This document shows positions 6,628-13,317 of a DNA stretch of 13,523 nt, piece after piece. Source of the DNA: an uncultured Lachnospiraceae bacterium (GTDB lineage: Bacteria; Bacillota; Clostridia; Lachnospirales; Lachnospiraceae); NCBI GenBank assembly GCA_934371505.1, contig CAKRNW010000062.1:1-13523 (forward strand), given 5' to 3'. The position numbers and the translations under genes were made by a program. How positions within the stretch are numbered: position 1 is the first letter of the stretch; each line of letters begins with the position of its first letter. The notes beneath the pieces are model-generated. The model did no database searches and was not told the origin of the DNA. It saw only the letters and a program-made list of their open reading frames with translations.

Positions 6628-8490
6628 TTATTTTCCCGCATCCAGCAGGCGGTAATATGCCATCTTCTGATAGGACTGCAGCATCTGGGGATCTGCATCC
6701 GGCAATGCGTAGGTACGCCATCCGGAAATCACCGGATATTGTTTCTGGACATCCTGCAGAAATTTCTGATAATCTGACAAAGGTACATCCGCTGCCTGCA
6801 ACAGCTTTCCGGATAAATAGTTGACACTCATGTCATTGTCCGTGAGCAGCTGGCTGCTCTCTTCACTCTTTGTCCCGTTGGGGGCAAAGTCCGCCGCTGT
6901 TTTATCCAGGTCAAAATTAGCCCACATCACATAGGGCACCAGGTATTGTAAATCTGCTTCCTCACCTGCCAAATCAGATACCTTGCGTCCGCTTAAGGCA
7001 AGTACCGGATTTGCCACGGTGCTGTTGGGCTGATGGTCACCAAACAGAAGAACAATCACGGGACGCTCCCGTTGCTGCAGCTGCTGTGTCAGCTGCTCAA
7101 AAGCCGTATCCGTCTTTTTGATTAAAGACAAATATTTGCTGAGGATTGCAGAATCTGATCCTTCCACCGTCACATCCGGAATGAAATTGTCATAGTCCTT
7201 ACTGTAGGAGCCATGGTTCTGCATGGTCACATTAAACACAAACCGGGGCTGTGAGCCATCGTCCAAAATGTCCACGATTTTACGAAAGCAGGTGGCATCA
7301 CTGGTATATTTGCGGACATACTGAATGTTTTTAAAGTCCGGAAGAAAATATGCGGCATCAAATCCCATAAGTTCTCCATATACCTTTTCCCGGTTCCAGC
7401 CGGTGGCATAGTAGGGATGCATGGAGCTGGTGGTATATCCCAGCTCCTCCAGGTGAGACACAAGCGTAGGTAATTCCTTCCGCATGTACTGCTGGTAGGG
7501 AACACTTCCCGCAGGAAGAAATGCCATGGAATTTCCGGTTAAAAACTCATACTCCGTATTGGCAGTATTGCCTCCCAACACAGAAACATTCAGATAGCCG
7601 GTCACTACATTGGCGGCATCGGACTGCTGAAGGCTATGGATATAAGGCATATAATCCTCATTACAATCCATCTCACCCAAAATTCCCATGTCCGAAAACG
7701 CTTCATCCATAATGACTACGATGTCCGGATACTCCCGGGATTGTGTTTCTTCTGCCTGTTCTTCTCCGGCATACTGATCCAGCAATGCCGCTTCCTCTAC
7801 CGCACTGTATCCCGTAGGCTTCTCCACCAGCAGATATTGCAGATCAATCAGAAAGGTTACTGCAAATCCATCCTTCTCCATCATGGCGATGGGGGTAAAG
7901 AGTTTGTCGTAGAGTCCCTGCTTATAATGGTTTTTTTCAGGCTGAATCCACGCCGTAAAAACTATCAGCATGAACGAAGCCAGAAAAATCGTGCCTGCAT
8001 ACACAACGATTCGAGTTCCCTTCGTCCTGCATACTTTTTTCCAAGGCAATGTCAGACCGGCGGTTGTGACTCTCCCTAAAAATAGCAGGGCAAGCAGTCC
8101 CAGTGTCACCCATATCATAGCTGCAGAGGGCACGAAGCTGTAGTTATCCGCCACACTGGCTGCCGTTTTTACGGAAAAAATGTCCCAGGGGACAATAGGG
8201 TTTTCCCGGAAACGCATCACATAGCAGTTGCCCAGTCCCACTCCCAGGCTGATGGCTGTGGTAATCGTCAGTGCCGTCCTCATCCTGGTGGTAACGCAGA
8301 ACCAGAACAGCAGGAACAATTCAAAAAATAAAATATTTAACAGCTGCGGTTTCCAGCCCATGGTCGTGAAAGGATTATGGGTGTAAGTCTCCAATAAATA
8401 AAAGTCTGCTATGGGAATGAGCAGAGCAATCAGAATTTGTCCCAGCGTTTTTCTCATCTTAATCCATCCCGGTTTCATAGTTCTCCACAT
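6628..8490 (-). CDS. LTA synthase-like phosphoglycerol transferase (alkaline phosphatase/sulfatase superfamily)
   Basis: About 620 residues: around five membrane helices in the first 220 residues, then an extracellular sulfatase-fold domain. Metal and catalytic residues match the LtaS family: Glu263 (IVVIMDEAFSD), nucleophile Thr309 (GGNTANTEYEF), the GWNR segment, and Asp485-His486 (FGDHQP). LtaS-type enzymes move glycerol-1-phosphate from phosphatidylglycerol onto a growing lipoteichoic acid chain outside the cell; related members decorate other glycans. A GTG at 8499, directly after the MATE stop, also opens the frame. ATG 8490 is preferred because AGGTGG sits 5 nt before it, overlapping the MATE stop; the two genes are therefore probably translationally coupled. 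It lacks the DxD features of ordinary glycosyltransferases. The product family is very likely; the exact polymer is unknown. Confidence 0.9.
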   Translation of the reverse strand: MWRTMKPGWIKMRKTLGQILIALLIPIADFYLLETYTHNPFTTMGWKPQLLNILFFELFLLFWFCVTTRMRTALTITTAISLGVGLGNCYVMRFRENPIVPWDIFSVKTAASVADNYSFVPSAAMIWVTLGLLALLFLGRVTTAGLTLPWKKVCRTKGTRIVVYAGTIFLASFMLIVFTAWIQPEKNHYKQGLYDKLFTPIAMMEKDGFAVTFLIDLQYLLVEKPTGYSAVEEAALLDQYAGEEQAEETQSREYPDIVVIMDEAFSDMGILGEMDCNEDYMPYIHSLQQSDAANVVTGYLNVSVLGGNTANTEYEFLTGNSMAFLPAGSVPYQQYMRKELPTLVSHLEELGYTTSSMHPYYATGWNREKVYGELMGFDAAYFLPDFKNIQYVRKYTSDATCFRKIVDILDDGSQPRFVFNVTMQNHGSYSKDYDNFIPDVTVEGSDSAILSKYLSLIKKTDTAFEQLTQQLQQRERPVIVLLFGDHQPNSTVANPVLALSGRKVSDLAGEEADLQYLVPYVMWANFDLDKTAADFAPNGTKSEESSQLLTDNDMSVNYLSGKLLQAADVPLSDYQKFLQDVQKQYPVISGWRTYALPDADPQMLQSYQKMAYYRLLDAGK

Positions 8491-8495
8491 TTCTC

Positions 8496-8501
8496 CCACC
8501 T
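8496..8501 (-). promoter_or_regulatory. Ribosome binding site overlapping the MATE stop codon
   Basis: AGGTGG on the minus strand spans the last bases of the MATE stop (TAG, 8502-8500) and lies 5 nt before ATG 8490. It favours ATG 8490 over GTG 8499 as the start of the LTA-synthase-like gene and suggests translational coupling. Confidence 0.7.
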
Positions 8502-9873
8502 AAGCTGCTCTGCTCTTTTTCACCATCCGCCGGTAGAGTATCAGGAAGCAGATCATATGCACGCTCGCCGTAATTGCCCAGGAAATCGGATAGGATATGT
8601 AAAGGGTATGCAGATCGTGATGTCCTTTGAACACAGTGAAAATCCAAAGGATACGGAAGCCGCAGGCCCCCAGCAGAGATACCACCATAGGCAGGAAGGA
8701 GTAACCGATCCCCCTCAGACATCCCACACAGACATCCATGATTCCGCACAGGAAGTAGGTAGTTCCAATCACCTCCAGACGATAAATTCCATACCGAATC
8801 ACTTCCGCCTCATCGGAGTAAATTCCCAGTAACTGGTGTCCAAAGAAAAAGGAAAGGTTTCCTAAAAGGGCGCCTGTAACGGTAACACATGCCAGGCACT
8901 GCCATGCGATTTTACGGATTCGTCTAAATTCCATGGCTCCCATATTCTGGCTGACAAAGGTGATCGCCGCCTGATAGAAGGAATTCATGGCCACATAGGT
9001 AAATCCCTCGATATTAGCCGCTGCGGAGTTACCCGCCATGGCAATGGCACCGAAGGAGTTCACCGATGACTGAATCAGCACGTTGGACAGAGAAAAGATG
9101 GAACCCTGCAGTCCGGCAGGAAGACCCAGCTGCAGAATTTTCCACAACTTGTTGGTATGAATTTTCAATTGGTGTAGATCCAGGTGGCATCCACCCTCGA
9201 TGTTCATCAGACAACGGATGACCAGGACGGCTGATAAAGTCTGGGAAATAATGGTTGCCAGTGCCACGCCTGCCACACTCATCTCAAAGACAATGACCAA
9301 AATCAAATTCAGGATAATGTTTAACACACCCGCAATGGCCAGATAATACAGGGGGCGTTTGGTATCTCCGATGGCACGCAAAATAGCGCTTCCGTAGTTG
9401 TACAACAGAATCACCGGCATTCCTGCAAAGTAAATGCGGACATAAAGTGCCGCCAGCGGCAGAACATTTTCCGGTGTACCCATGAGTTCCAACAGGGGGG
9501 AAGCAAAAATGATGCCAATCACTGCTAACAGAACGCCTCCGATTATGCTCAGCATCACTGAGGTATGTACGGTCTCACTGACCTCGTCCGGTTTGCCTGC
9601 TCCGTAATAACGGGCCACCAGGACATTCGCCCCCACAGAAAATCCGATGAACATATTCGTGAGTAAGTTAATCAGGGCACCGGTGGAGCCCACCGCCGCC
9701 AGTGCATCACTTCCCGCATACCGTCCCACCACAATGATATCCGCCGCATTAAACAATAACTGTAAAATGCTGGATGCCATTAAAGGCAGCGTAAACAGAA
9801 GAATTTTTCCCAGTAGTGGACCATGAATCATATCGATTTCATATTTTTTACTTTGATTGTTCGTTTTCTGCAT
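8500..9873 (-). CDS. MATE family efflux transporter
   Basis: A 457-residue multidrug and toxic compound extrusion protein with two MatE repeats (about 20-180 and 245-405) and roughly twelve membrane helices. Recognisable blocks are PLMASSILQLLFNAADIIVVGRYAG at the start, FIGFSVGANVLVARYYGAG, and the second-half equivalent ITFVSQNMGA. MATE proteins export drugs, dyes or metabolites using sodium or proton gradients, and the superfamily also contains lipid-linked oligosaccharide flippases. Its position at the head of an envelope operon makes a non-drug substrate conceivable, but nothing in the sequence shows that. The gene ends exactly where the LTA-synthase-like frame begins. The Shine-Dalgarno before ATG 9873 is weak (GAGAG about 11 nt upstream). 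A good promoter lies about 40 bp upstream. Confidence 0.93.
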   Translation of the reverse strand: MQKTNNQSKKYEIDMIHGPLLGKILLFTLPLMASSILQLLFNAADIIVVGRYAGSDALAAVGSTGALINLLTNMFIGFSVGANVLVARYYGAGKPDEVSETVHTSVMLSIIGGVLLAVIGIIFASPLLELMGTPENVLPLAALYVRIYFAGMPVILLYNYGSAILRAIGDTKRPLYYLAIAGVLNIILNLILVIVFEMSVAGVALATIISQTLSAVLVIRCLMNIEGGCHLDLHQLKIHTNKLWKILQLGLPAGLQGSIFSLSNVLIQSSVNSFGAIAMAGNSAAANIEGFTYVAMNSFYQAAITFVSQNMGAMEFRRIRKIAWQCLACVTVTGALLGNLSFFFGHQLLGIYSDEAEVIRYGIYRLEVIGTTYFLCGIMDVCVGCLRGIGYSFLPMVVSLLGACGFRILWIFTVFKGHHDLHTLYISYPISWAITASVHMICFLILYRRMVKKSRAA

Positions 9874-9896
9874 AGTCTTTTCGTCTCTCTAAAACC

Positions 9897-9925
9897 TTTT
9901 CATTATCGCCTGATTATGATACAAT
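9897..9925 (+). promoter_or_regulatory. Possible promoter of the small gene at 10012
   Basis: TGATACAAT carries an extended -10 (TACAAT at 9920-9925); the -35 is weak (TTTTCA at 9897-9902, 17 bp spacing). The same TGATACAAT string appears at the promoter of the methyltransferase gene. A start point near 9932 would give an 80-nt leader that contains both palindromes at 9941-9956 and 9978-9992. Confidence 0.5.
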
Positions 9926-9942
9926 AGAAATAGCTTTGTCAA
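9913..9942 (-). promoter_or_regulatory. Promoter of the MATE operon
   Basis: On the minus strand, TTGACA (9942-9937) and CATAAT (9918-9913) are separated by 18 bp. The -35 overlaps an inverted repeat AACATA-ctcc-TATGTT (9941-9956), a candidate repressor operator. The promoter overlaps a plus-strand promoter for the small gene at 10012, so the two may exclude each other. Confidence 0.7.
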
Positions 9943-9956
9943 CATACTCCTATGTT
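9941..9956. promoter_or_regulatory. Inverted repeat over the MATE -35, candidate operator
   Basis: AACATA-ctcc-TATGTT is a perfect 6-bp inverted repeat with a 4-bp centre. It covers part of the MATE -35 and lies in the predicted leader of the small plus-strand gene. A dimeric repressor site (for example MarR- or TetR-type) is plausible; no regulator is encoded nearby. Confidence 0.4.
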
Positions 9957-9977
9957 CGACATTCATTACATCAATGA

Positions 9978-9992
9978 TCGCCACTGTGGCGA
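9978..9992 (+). promoter_or_regulatory. 15-bp palindrome before the small gene
   Basis: TCGCCAC-t-GTGGCGA is a 7-bp perfect inverted repeat, GC-rich in an AT-rich gap, ending about 8 nt before the weak ribosome site (TAAGG, 6 nt before ATG 10012). It could be an operator, or an RNA hairpin affecting translation or stability of the small gene. There is no T-run, so it is not a terminator. Confidence 0.45.
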
Positions 9993-10011
9993 AAGAAAGT
10001 AAGGCATTCCA

Positions 10012-10320
10012 ATGGATACAATCAATGAACTTCGTAAATTAATGGAAGGTACGGCAAAAAAAGGAGAAAACCTGGCTCAGGAAAAGGAACAGCGTTTCAT
10101 CAACGCTGCTGCCAGCTGCTTAAATCCCAGTGCCCTTCAGAGCACGCTTATGAACTACGATCCTCAGAAAATGCTTCAGTTTCTGAAGCTTCCCATCCCG
10201 GAGATCAAAGCGCGGCTGGGTGGCGAATGGGCTGCGATGTCTGATTCTGACCTTGAAAATTTTCTCTATTCCATTGAGAAAAAAGTAAGAAAATCTTCTT
10301 CTCTTATGGATTGGAAATAG
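10012..10320 (+). CDS. Small unrecognised cytosolic protein (102 aa)
   Basis: I do not recognise the family. The 102-residue product looks mostly helical and charged, with no signal peptide, membrane segment, cysteine cluster or repeats. The first half (INELRKLMEGTAKKGENLA) is lysine/glutamate rich; the middle contains a hydrophobic MLQFLKLPIPEIKARLGGEW stretch, and the C-terminus is basic and ends in MDWK. Support for a real gene: a ribosome site (TAAGG, 6 nt before ATG), an upstream extended -10 promoter, codon use like its neighbours, and a gap of its own between MATE and larC. Its 3' end overlaps the convergent larC stop by 17 bp. It is transcribed divergently from the MATE operon. No function is proposed. 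Confidence 0.72.
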   Translation: MDTINELRKLMEGTAKKGENLAQEKEQRFINAAASCLNPSALQSTLMNYDPQKMLQFLKLPIPEIKARLGGEWAAMSDSDLENFLYSIEKKVRKSSSLMDWK

Positions 10321-11503
10321 TAATTCCCCGAAGTGGCAGAGACCTGCGTGCAGCAGCCTCTGCCATATCTGCATACTCCAGCTTACTCTTGGTAATTCCG
10401 TAACCGGTTCCGATCTTCTTACGGATGGTTCCGTTCTCTGTCTCCACAGCTTCAAAGTGAATATCCATTTTATACCGATCCATGTCTGCCCGGCGTACCC
10501 CAAAGGAGGAAGTGTATTGCAGAATGGCATGGGCAATCTGATCTGCCTCTTCTGGTTTACATAAGCAATTCAACTCGTAGGCAGGACGGTTTTTTTTCAT
10601 ATACATGGGAATGGCAGACACATCCAGTGCTCCGGCTTCCAGCAAACGATCCATGCAATATCCCAGCTCTTCCCCAGTCATATCATCCAGATTGGCAGTC
10701 AGCTGCGTCACCTTATCATTGGGTGCCGTCTCACTGTAAGCTGTACTTTCTCCAAGGAAAGCCCGGATACAGTTCAGGCGTGGAAACTCTTTGGTCCCCA
10801 TGCCATACCCGATGGCGGAAACCATCATCTGGGGCATCTGTCCAAACCGGGTTGCAAAGTGTTTTAACAGTGCTGCGCCGGTGGGAGTGCATAACTCCCC
10901 CTTAATATCACTCATATAGGAAGGAACTCCGGTAAGCAGTGTGGCTGTGGCAGGAGCTGGCACTGGTAATACACCGTGGGCAGTATGTACATGTCCGCTT
11001 CCCACATTCACAGGGGAAACAATGATTTCATCGGGCTGGAGCATTTCCATTAAAAGGCAGGCTCCGGTGATATCCGCTACTGCATCCATGGAACCCACTT
11101 CGTGGAAATGAATTTCTTCCACCGGTTTACCGTGGGCTTTGGATTCCGCCGCTGCAAGTTCCTGGTACACCGCTTTCACATGGGCCTTTACCCGTTCTGA
11201 TACCGGAAAGGAATCCACCAGGTGGTGGATGTCTGCAAGGGAATGATGCTCATGGTGATGGTGGTCATGGTCCCCTTCTCCTTCTTCCACCACGCCTTCC
11301 CCGGTCTGCACCAGTACCTGCATGTGATTGCCGGTGATGGAGGAATTGACCACATTTTCCATCTTTATCTGAATATGGTCAGAAAGATGATTCATTGTCT
11401 CCAGGTATTCCTTTTTCTGTTCCCCGGTACAAATATCAAAAAGTGCAGCGTTGAGCATATCCCCCGCTGCTCCCATATTACATTCCAAATATAATTGTTT
11501 CAT
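10304..11503 (-). CDS. larC: LarC, nickel-pincer cofactor nickel insertase
   Basis: A 399-residue LarC. Family blocks are LYLECNMGAAGDML at the N-terminus, a histidine-rich segment HDHHHHEHH (79-87) in a variable loop, FHEVGSMDAVADITG (133-147), VGSGHVHTAHGVLPVPAPAT (167-186), GELCTPTGAALL (202-213) and LTANLDDMTGEELGYCMD in the C-terminal domain. LarC is the CTP-dependent nickel insertion enzyme (cyclometallase) that finishes the nickel-pincer nucleotide used by lactate racemase LarA. In Lactiplantibacillus plantarum it is encoded as larC1/larC2 joined by frameshifting; here it is one frame. GGAG lies 9 nt before the ATG. No larA, larB or larE is in view, so the gene stands apart from its pathway partners. 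Identification is near certain; the client enzyme is unknown. Confidence 0.95.
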   Translation of the reverse strand: MKQLYLECNMGAAGDMLNAALFDICTGEQKKEYLETMNHLSDHIQIKMENVVNSSITGNHMQVLVQTGEGVVEEGEGDHDHHHHEHHSLADIHHLVDSFPVSERVKAHVKAVYQELAAAESKAHGKPVEEIHFHEVGSMDAVADITGACLLMEMLQPDEIIVSPVNVGSGHVHTAHGVLPVPAPATATLLTGVPSYMSDIKGELCTPTGAALLKHFATRFGQMPQMMVSAIGYGMGTKEFPRLNCIRAFLGESTAYSETAPNDKVTQLTANLDDMTGEELGYCMDRLLEAGALDVSAIPMYMKKNRPAYELNCLCKPEEADQIAHAILQYTSSFGVRRADMDRYKMDIHFEAVETENGTIRKKIGTGYGITKSKLEYADMAEAAARRSLPLRGITISNP

Positions 11504-11529
11504 GGGTTCTCTCTCCTTATATCGGCACT

Positions 11530-11558
11530 ATTATAGCGTTTTTTTCCGGGATTTTCTA
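11530..11558 (-). promoter_or_regulatory. Promoter of larC
   Basis: A perfect -10 TATAAT on the minus strand (11535-11530), with a weak -35 TAGAAA (11558-11553) at 17 bp spacing. The predicted start is about 20 nt upstream of the larC start codon, so the leader is short. Confidence 0.65.
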
Positions 11559-11664
11559 CCTTGACTTTTTTCCTGTATTTTTCACTGCTTTCAGTCGTTT
11601 TTCAAGCAGTCTCCAACACTTTTTTTGTGTGAAGCAGCACATAGCATTGTTCTGGCAGCTTGAT
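11559..11664. other. Spacer between larC promoter and array 2
   Basis: T-rich on the plus strand, with no gene, tRNA or convincing terminator. No NikR- or Nur-like operator that I can recognise is visible near the larC promoter. Confidence 0.4.
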
Positions 11665-11998
11665 GGTTTACATAATTTTACTATTTGACCCATAAGAAAT
11701 TACAAGAGTGATGGCTTATGGGTCTATTTTTCCACGCTGCTTGTTGCACTGACCCATAAGGTGTACTTACATTATTACTTATAGGTGGGATTTACCGTAA
11801 AAATTGCTATTGCAGGGGCATTTAACGCTTATAAGCACCTATAAGCATTCCCACAAAACTGCTCTTATGGGTTCGGCGTCGAGCAGAATACGCCAAAAGG
11901 ACATATAAGAATCCTTACAACTTCATTTTATAGGTAGTGCATCCGTTCACAAATTTTCAGGAACCTATAAAAGTTCCAATCAGTTCCATCTTATAGGT
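11665..11998 (+). repeat. Phased inverted half-site array 2 (five units)
   Basis: Five inverted pairs of the ACCYATAAG half-site lie at 11688-11696/11715-11723, 11752-11760/11778-11786, 11837-11845/11864-11872, 11901-11909/11927-11935 and 11963-11971/11990-11998. Half-sites in a pair are 17-18 bp apart; gaps between units are 28, 50, 28 and 27 bp. Across both arrays the 18 half-sites share AC at positions 1-2, a pyrimidine at 4 and ATAA at 5-8 without exception; position 3 is usually C and position 9 usually G. Linker blocks shared with array 1 are GGTTTACATAA (11665-11675), ATTTTTCCAC (11726-11735) and TAAAAATTGCTATTGCAGG (11798-11816). A palindromic GCTTATAAGC (11827-11836) abuts the third unit. 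The last half-site ends 5 bp before the -35-like TTGCAG of the next gene. I do not know this element; binding by a dimeric or oligomeric protein is inferred. Confidence 0.85.
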
Positions 11999-12003
11999 TC
12001 CTC

Positions 12004-12032
12004 TTGCAGTAAAATAAATTCCAGACAGTATA
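12004..12032 (+). promoter_or_regulatory. Weak candidate promoter of the NlpC/P60 gene
   Basis: TTGCAG (12004-12009) followed after 17 bp by AGTATA (12027-12032); shifted spacings give GTATAT or TATATC. A hairpin CACACT-atgtcc-AGTGTG follows downstream. Its nearness to the last half-site of array 2 would allow regulation by whatever binds there. The match is poor and the call tentative. Confidence 0.3.
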
Positions 12033-12087
12033 TCCCGTCGACACACTATGTCCAGTGTGCTAAAATATTTCTCAAAAGAACTTTCAG

Positions 12088-12093
12088 AAAGGA
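12088..12093 (+). promoter_or_regulatory. Ribosome binding site deciding the NlpC/P60 start
   Basis: AAAGGA, 8 nt before ATG 12102. It favours this start over the in-frame ATG 12048, which has no such site and would add 18 residues without family support. Confidence 0.7.
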
Positions 12094-12101
12094 ATCAATT
12101 T

Positions 12102-13073
12102 ATGCCTGCTTACGCTTTTTTTAAAGAACCTCTGGTGACTGTCTACTCGGAGCCAAACACCTTTTTTGCTGATAAACCGGAGAAAAGTGCTATCTCCGAT
12201 GAAACCTGTTATGGACAAATCTGCCGTGTGTTGACTGAGGAGGGCGCTTATGCCAAAGTTGTAATGGATATCGGCTATGTGGGATATGCTCCGAAAGCCC
12301 AGTTGCTGCCAGTCAGTGAGAAAGATGCCATGGAGGCGTTAAAAAAGGAGCGTTTCACTGTTACTGCTGCCTACGCCGATGTGATGAATATTCCTTCCGT
12401 CACCGGAATCCGTCTGCTCATGGTACACGCCGGTGCAATTTTGCAGATGCTTCCCTGGGATTCTGCCCAGGAAGTGGCAAACGGCTGGAGTCCTGTGGCA
12501 CTGTTGGACGGACGCACCGGCTATATTCCCACAAAATTTCTGGAAGAGATCCGCTACGATGAAACCACTGTATTTCGTTTTGACGGCACGGGAAGTTTCG
12601 ATGAAGCTGCTGCCGGAAAACCGGGGACAGAAAAAGACGCTGTAGAAAAGCTCCGCACAACATGTCTGGAAAAATATTGGGATAAGGATGAGATGAAGTT
12701 CCGCATGGGACTTTGTGAAGTGGCAAAGAAATATCTGGGTATCCAGTACCGCTGGGGTGGCCGCAGTGGCGCCGGAATCGATTGCAGCGGTCTGGTTTCC
12801 ACCGCCTACCGGCGTTGCGGGATTCATATTTACCGGGATGCCAAAATTGTGGAGGGCTGGCCGATGCACCAGATTACCTTAGAGGAGGCAAAACCCGGCG
12901 ATGCTCTTTACTTTCCCGGTCATATTGCTCTCTATCTGGGCAATGGCTCCTATATCCACTCCACTGCCCGCGCCGGTTCCAATGGGGTGGTCATCAACAG
13001 CCTGAACCCAGAAGCTCCGGACTATCGGGAGGATCTGGTGAAAAGTCTGTACGCAGTGGGCACTATTTTCTAA
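12102..13073 (+). CDS. NlpC/P60 gamma-D-glutamyl-L-diamino acid endopeptidase, YkfC-like, with N-terminal SH3-like domains
   Basis: 323 residues from ATG 12102. Two SH3b-like regions (about 5-75 and 80-150; note WSPVALLDGRTGYIPTKFL) precede a C-terminal NlpC/P60 papain-like peptidase. Catalytic residues are Cys228 (GIDCSGLV) and His274 (PGHIALYLG), with His286 (YIHS) as the third polar residue. The RWGGRSGAGIDCSG block is typical of YkfC-like enzymes, which cut the D-Glu to diaminopimelate bond of muropeptides during cell-wall recycling. There is no signal peptide or membrane segment, so a cytosolic recycling role is likely. The frame can be extended to ATG 12048, but that ATG sits inside a hairpin without a ribosome site, whereas AAAGGA lies 8 nt before ATG 12102. 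It is a single-gene unit downstream of array 2 with a terminator about 110 nt after its stop. Confidence 0.9.
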   Translation: MPAYAFFKEPLVTVYSEPNTFFADKPEKSAISDETCYGQICRVLTEEGAYAKVVMDIGYVGYAPKAQLLPVSEKDAMEALKKERFTVTAAYADVMNIPSVTGIRLLMVHAGAILQMLPWDSAQEVANGWSPVALLDGRTGYIPTKFLEEIRYDETTVFRFDGTGSFDEAAAGKPGTEKDAVEKLRTTCLEKYWDKDEMKFRMGLCEVAKKYLGIQYRWGGRSGAGIDCSGLVSTAYRRCGIHIYRDAKIVEGWPMHQITLEEAKPGDALYFPGHIALYLGNGSYIHSTARAGSNGVVINSLNPEAPDYREDLVKSLYAVGTIF

Positions 13074-13079
13074 ATAGAC

Positions 13080-13313
13080 TTAGGTGCAGATAATTTCCTG
13101 CACATCCACAACTTTCTTTTCATCCAGGATCAGAATCTGAAAGCCCCGTTGGATATGGGGTAAGTGAGGATGAATTGCCATGCCGGTGATGCTTGTGGTG
13201 TCACCGGCTTTTTGTATGACAGGCTCACTCCTTGTGCTTTTGGAGCAGTGGTTTGGCAATCCCGGATATCTGGTGGCATATATTGTATCAATATCTATCT
13301 TAATTCTTCCGCA
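13080..13313 (-). pseudogene. Possible gene remnant, no clear start
   Basis: A minus-strand frame is open from the TAG at 13316-13314 down to TAA 13082-13080. The last 33 codons (from ATG 13181: MAIHPHLPHIQRGF...) have codon choice like the neighbouring genes, for example an ILILDEKKVVDVQEI stretch, but there is no ribosome site and I recognise no family. It could be the 3' end of a gene truncated by the same events that broke the recombinase, or chance. The plus-strand terminator at 13182-13213 lies inside it, which argues against a functional gene. Confidence 0.2.
13182..13213 (+). terminator. Rho-independent terminator after the NlpC/P60 gene
   Basis: A perfect 8-bp GC-rich stem GCCGGTGA/TCACCGGC (13182-13189 with 13201-13208) with an 11-nt loop, followed by TTTTT. 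It sits about 110 nt after the NlpC/P60 stop codon. A weaker hairpin GTGCAG-ataatttc-CTGCAC (13084-13103) lies closer but lacks a T-run. Confidence 0.75.
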
Positions 13314-13317
13314 CTAA

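Noticed and set aside
11688..11998. CRISPR array: 36-bp units with 28-bp gaps resemble repeat plus spacer dimensions
   Set aside because: Only the 9-bp ends of each unit are conserved; the 17-18 bp inside differ in every unit, one gap is 50 bp, and no cas genes are present.
12048..12101. Longer start for the NlpC/P60 protein at ATG 12048
   Set aside because: There is no ribosome site, the ATG lies inside a hairpin, and the extra 18 residues have no family counterpart; ATG 12102 has AAAGGA 8 nt upstream.
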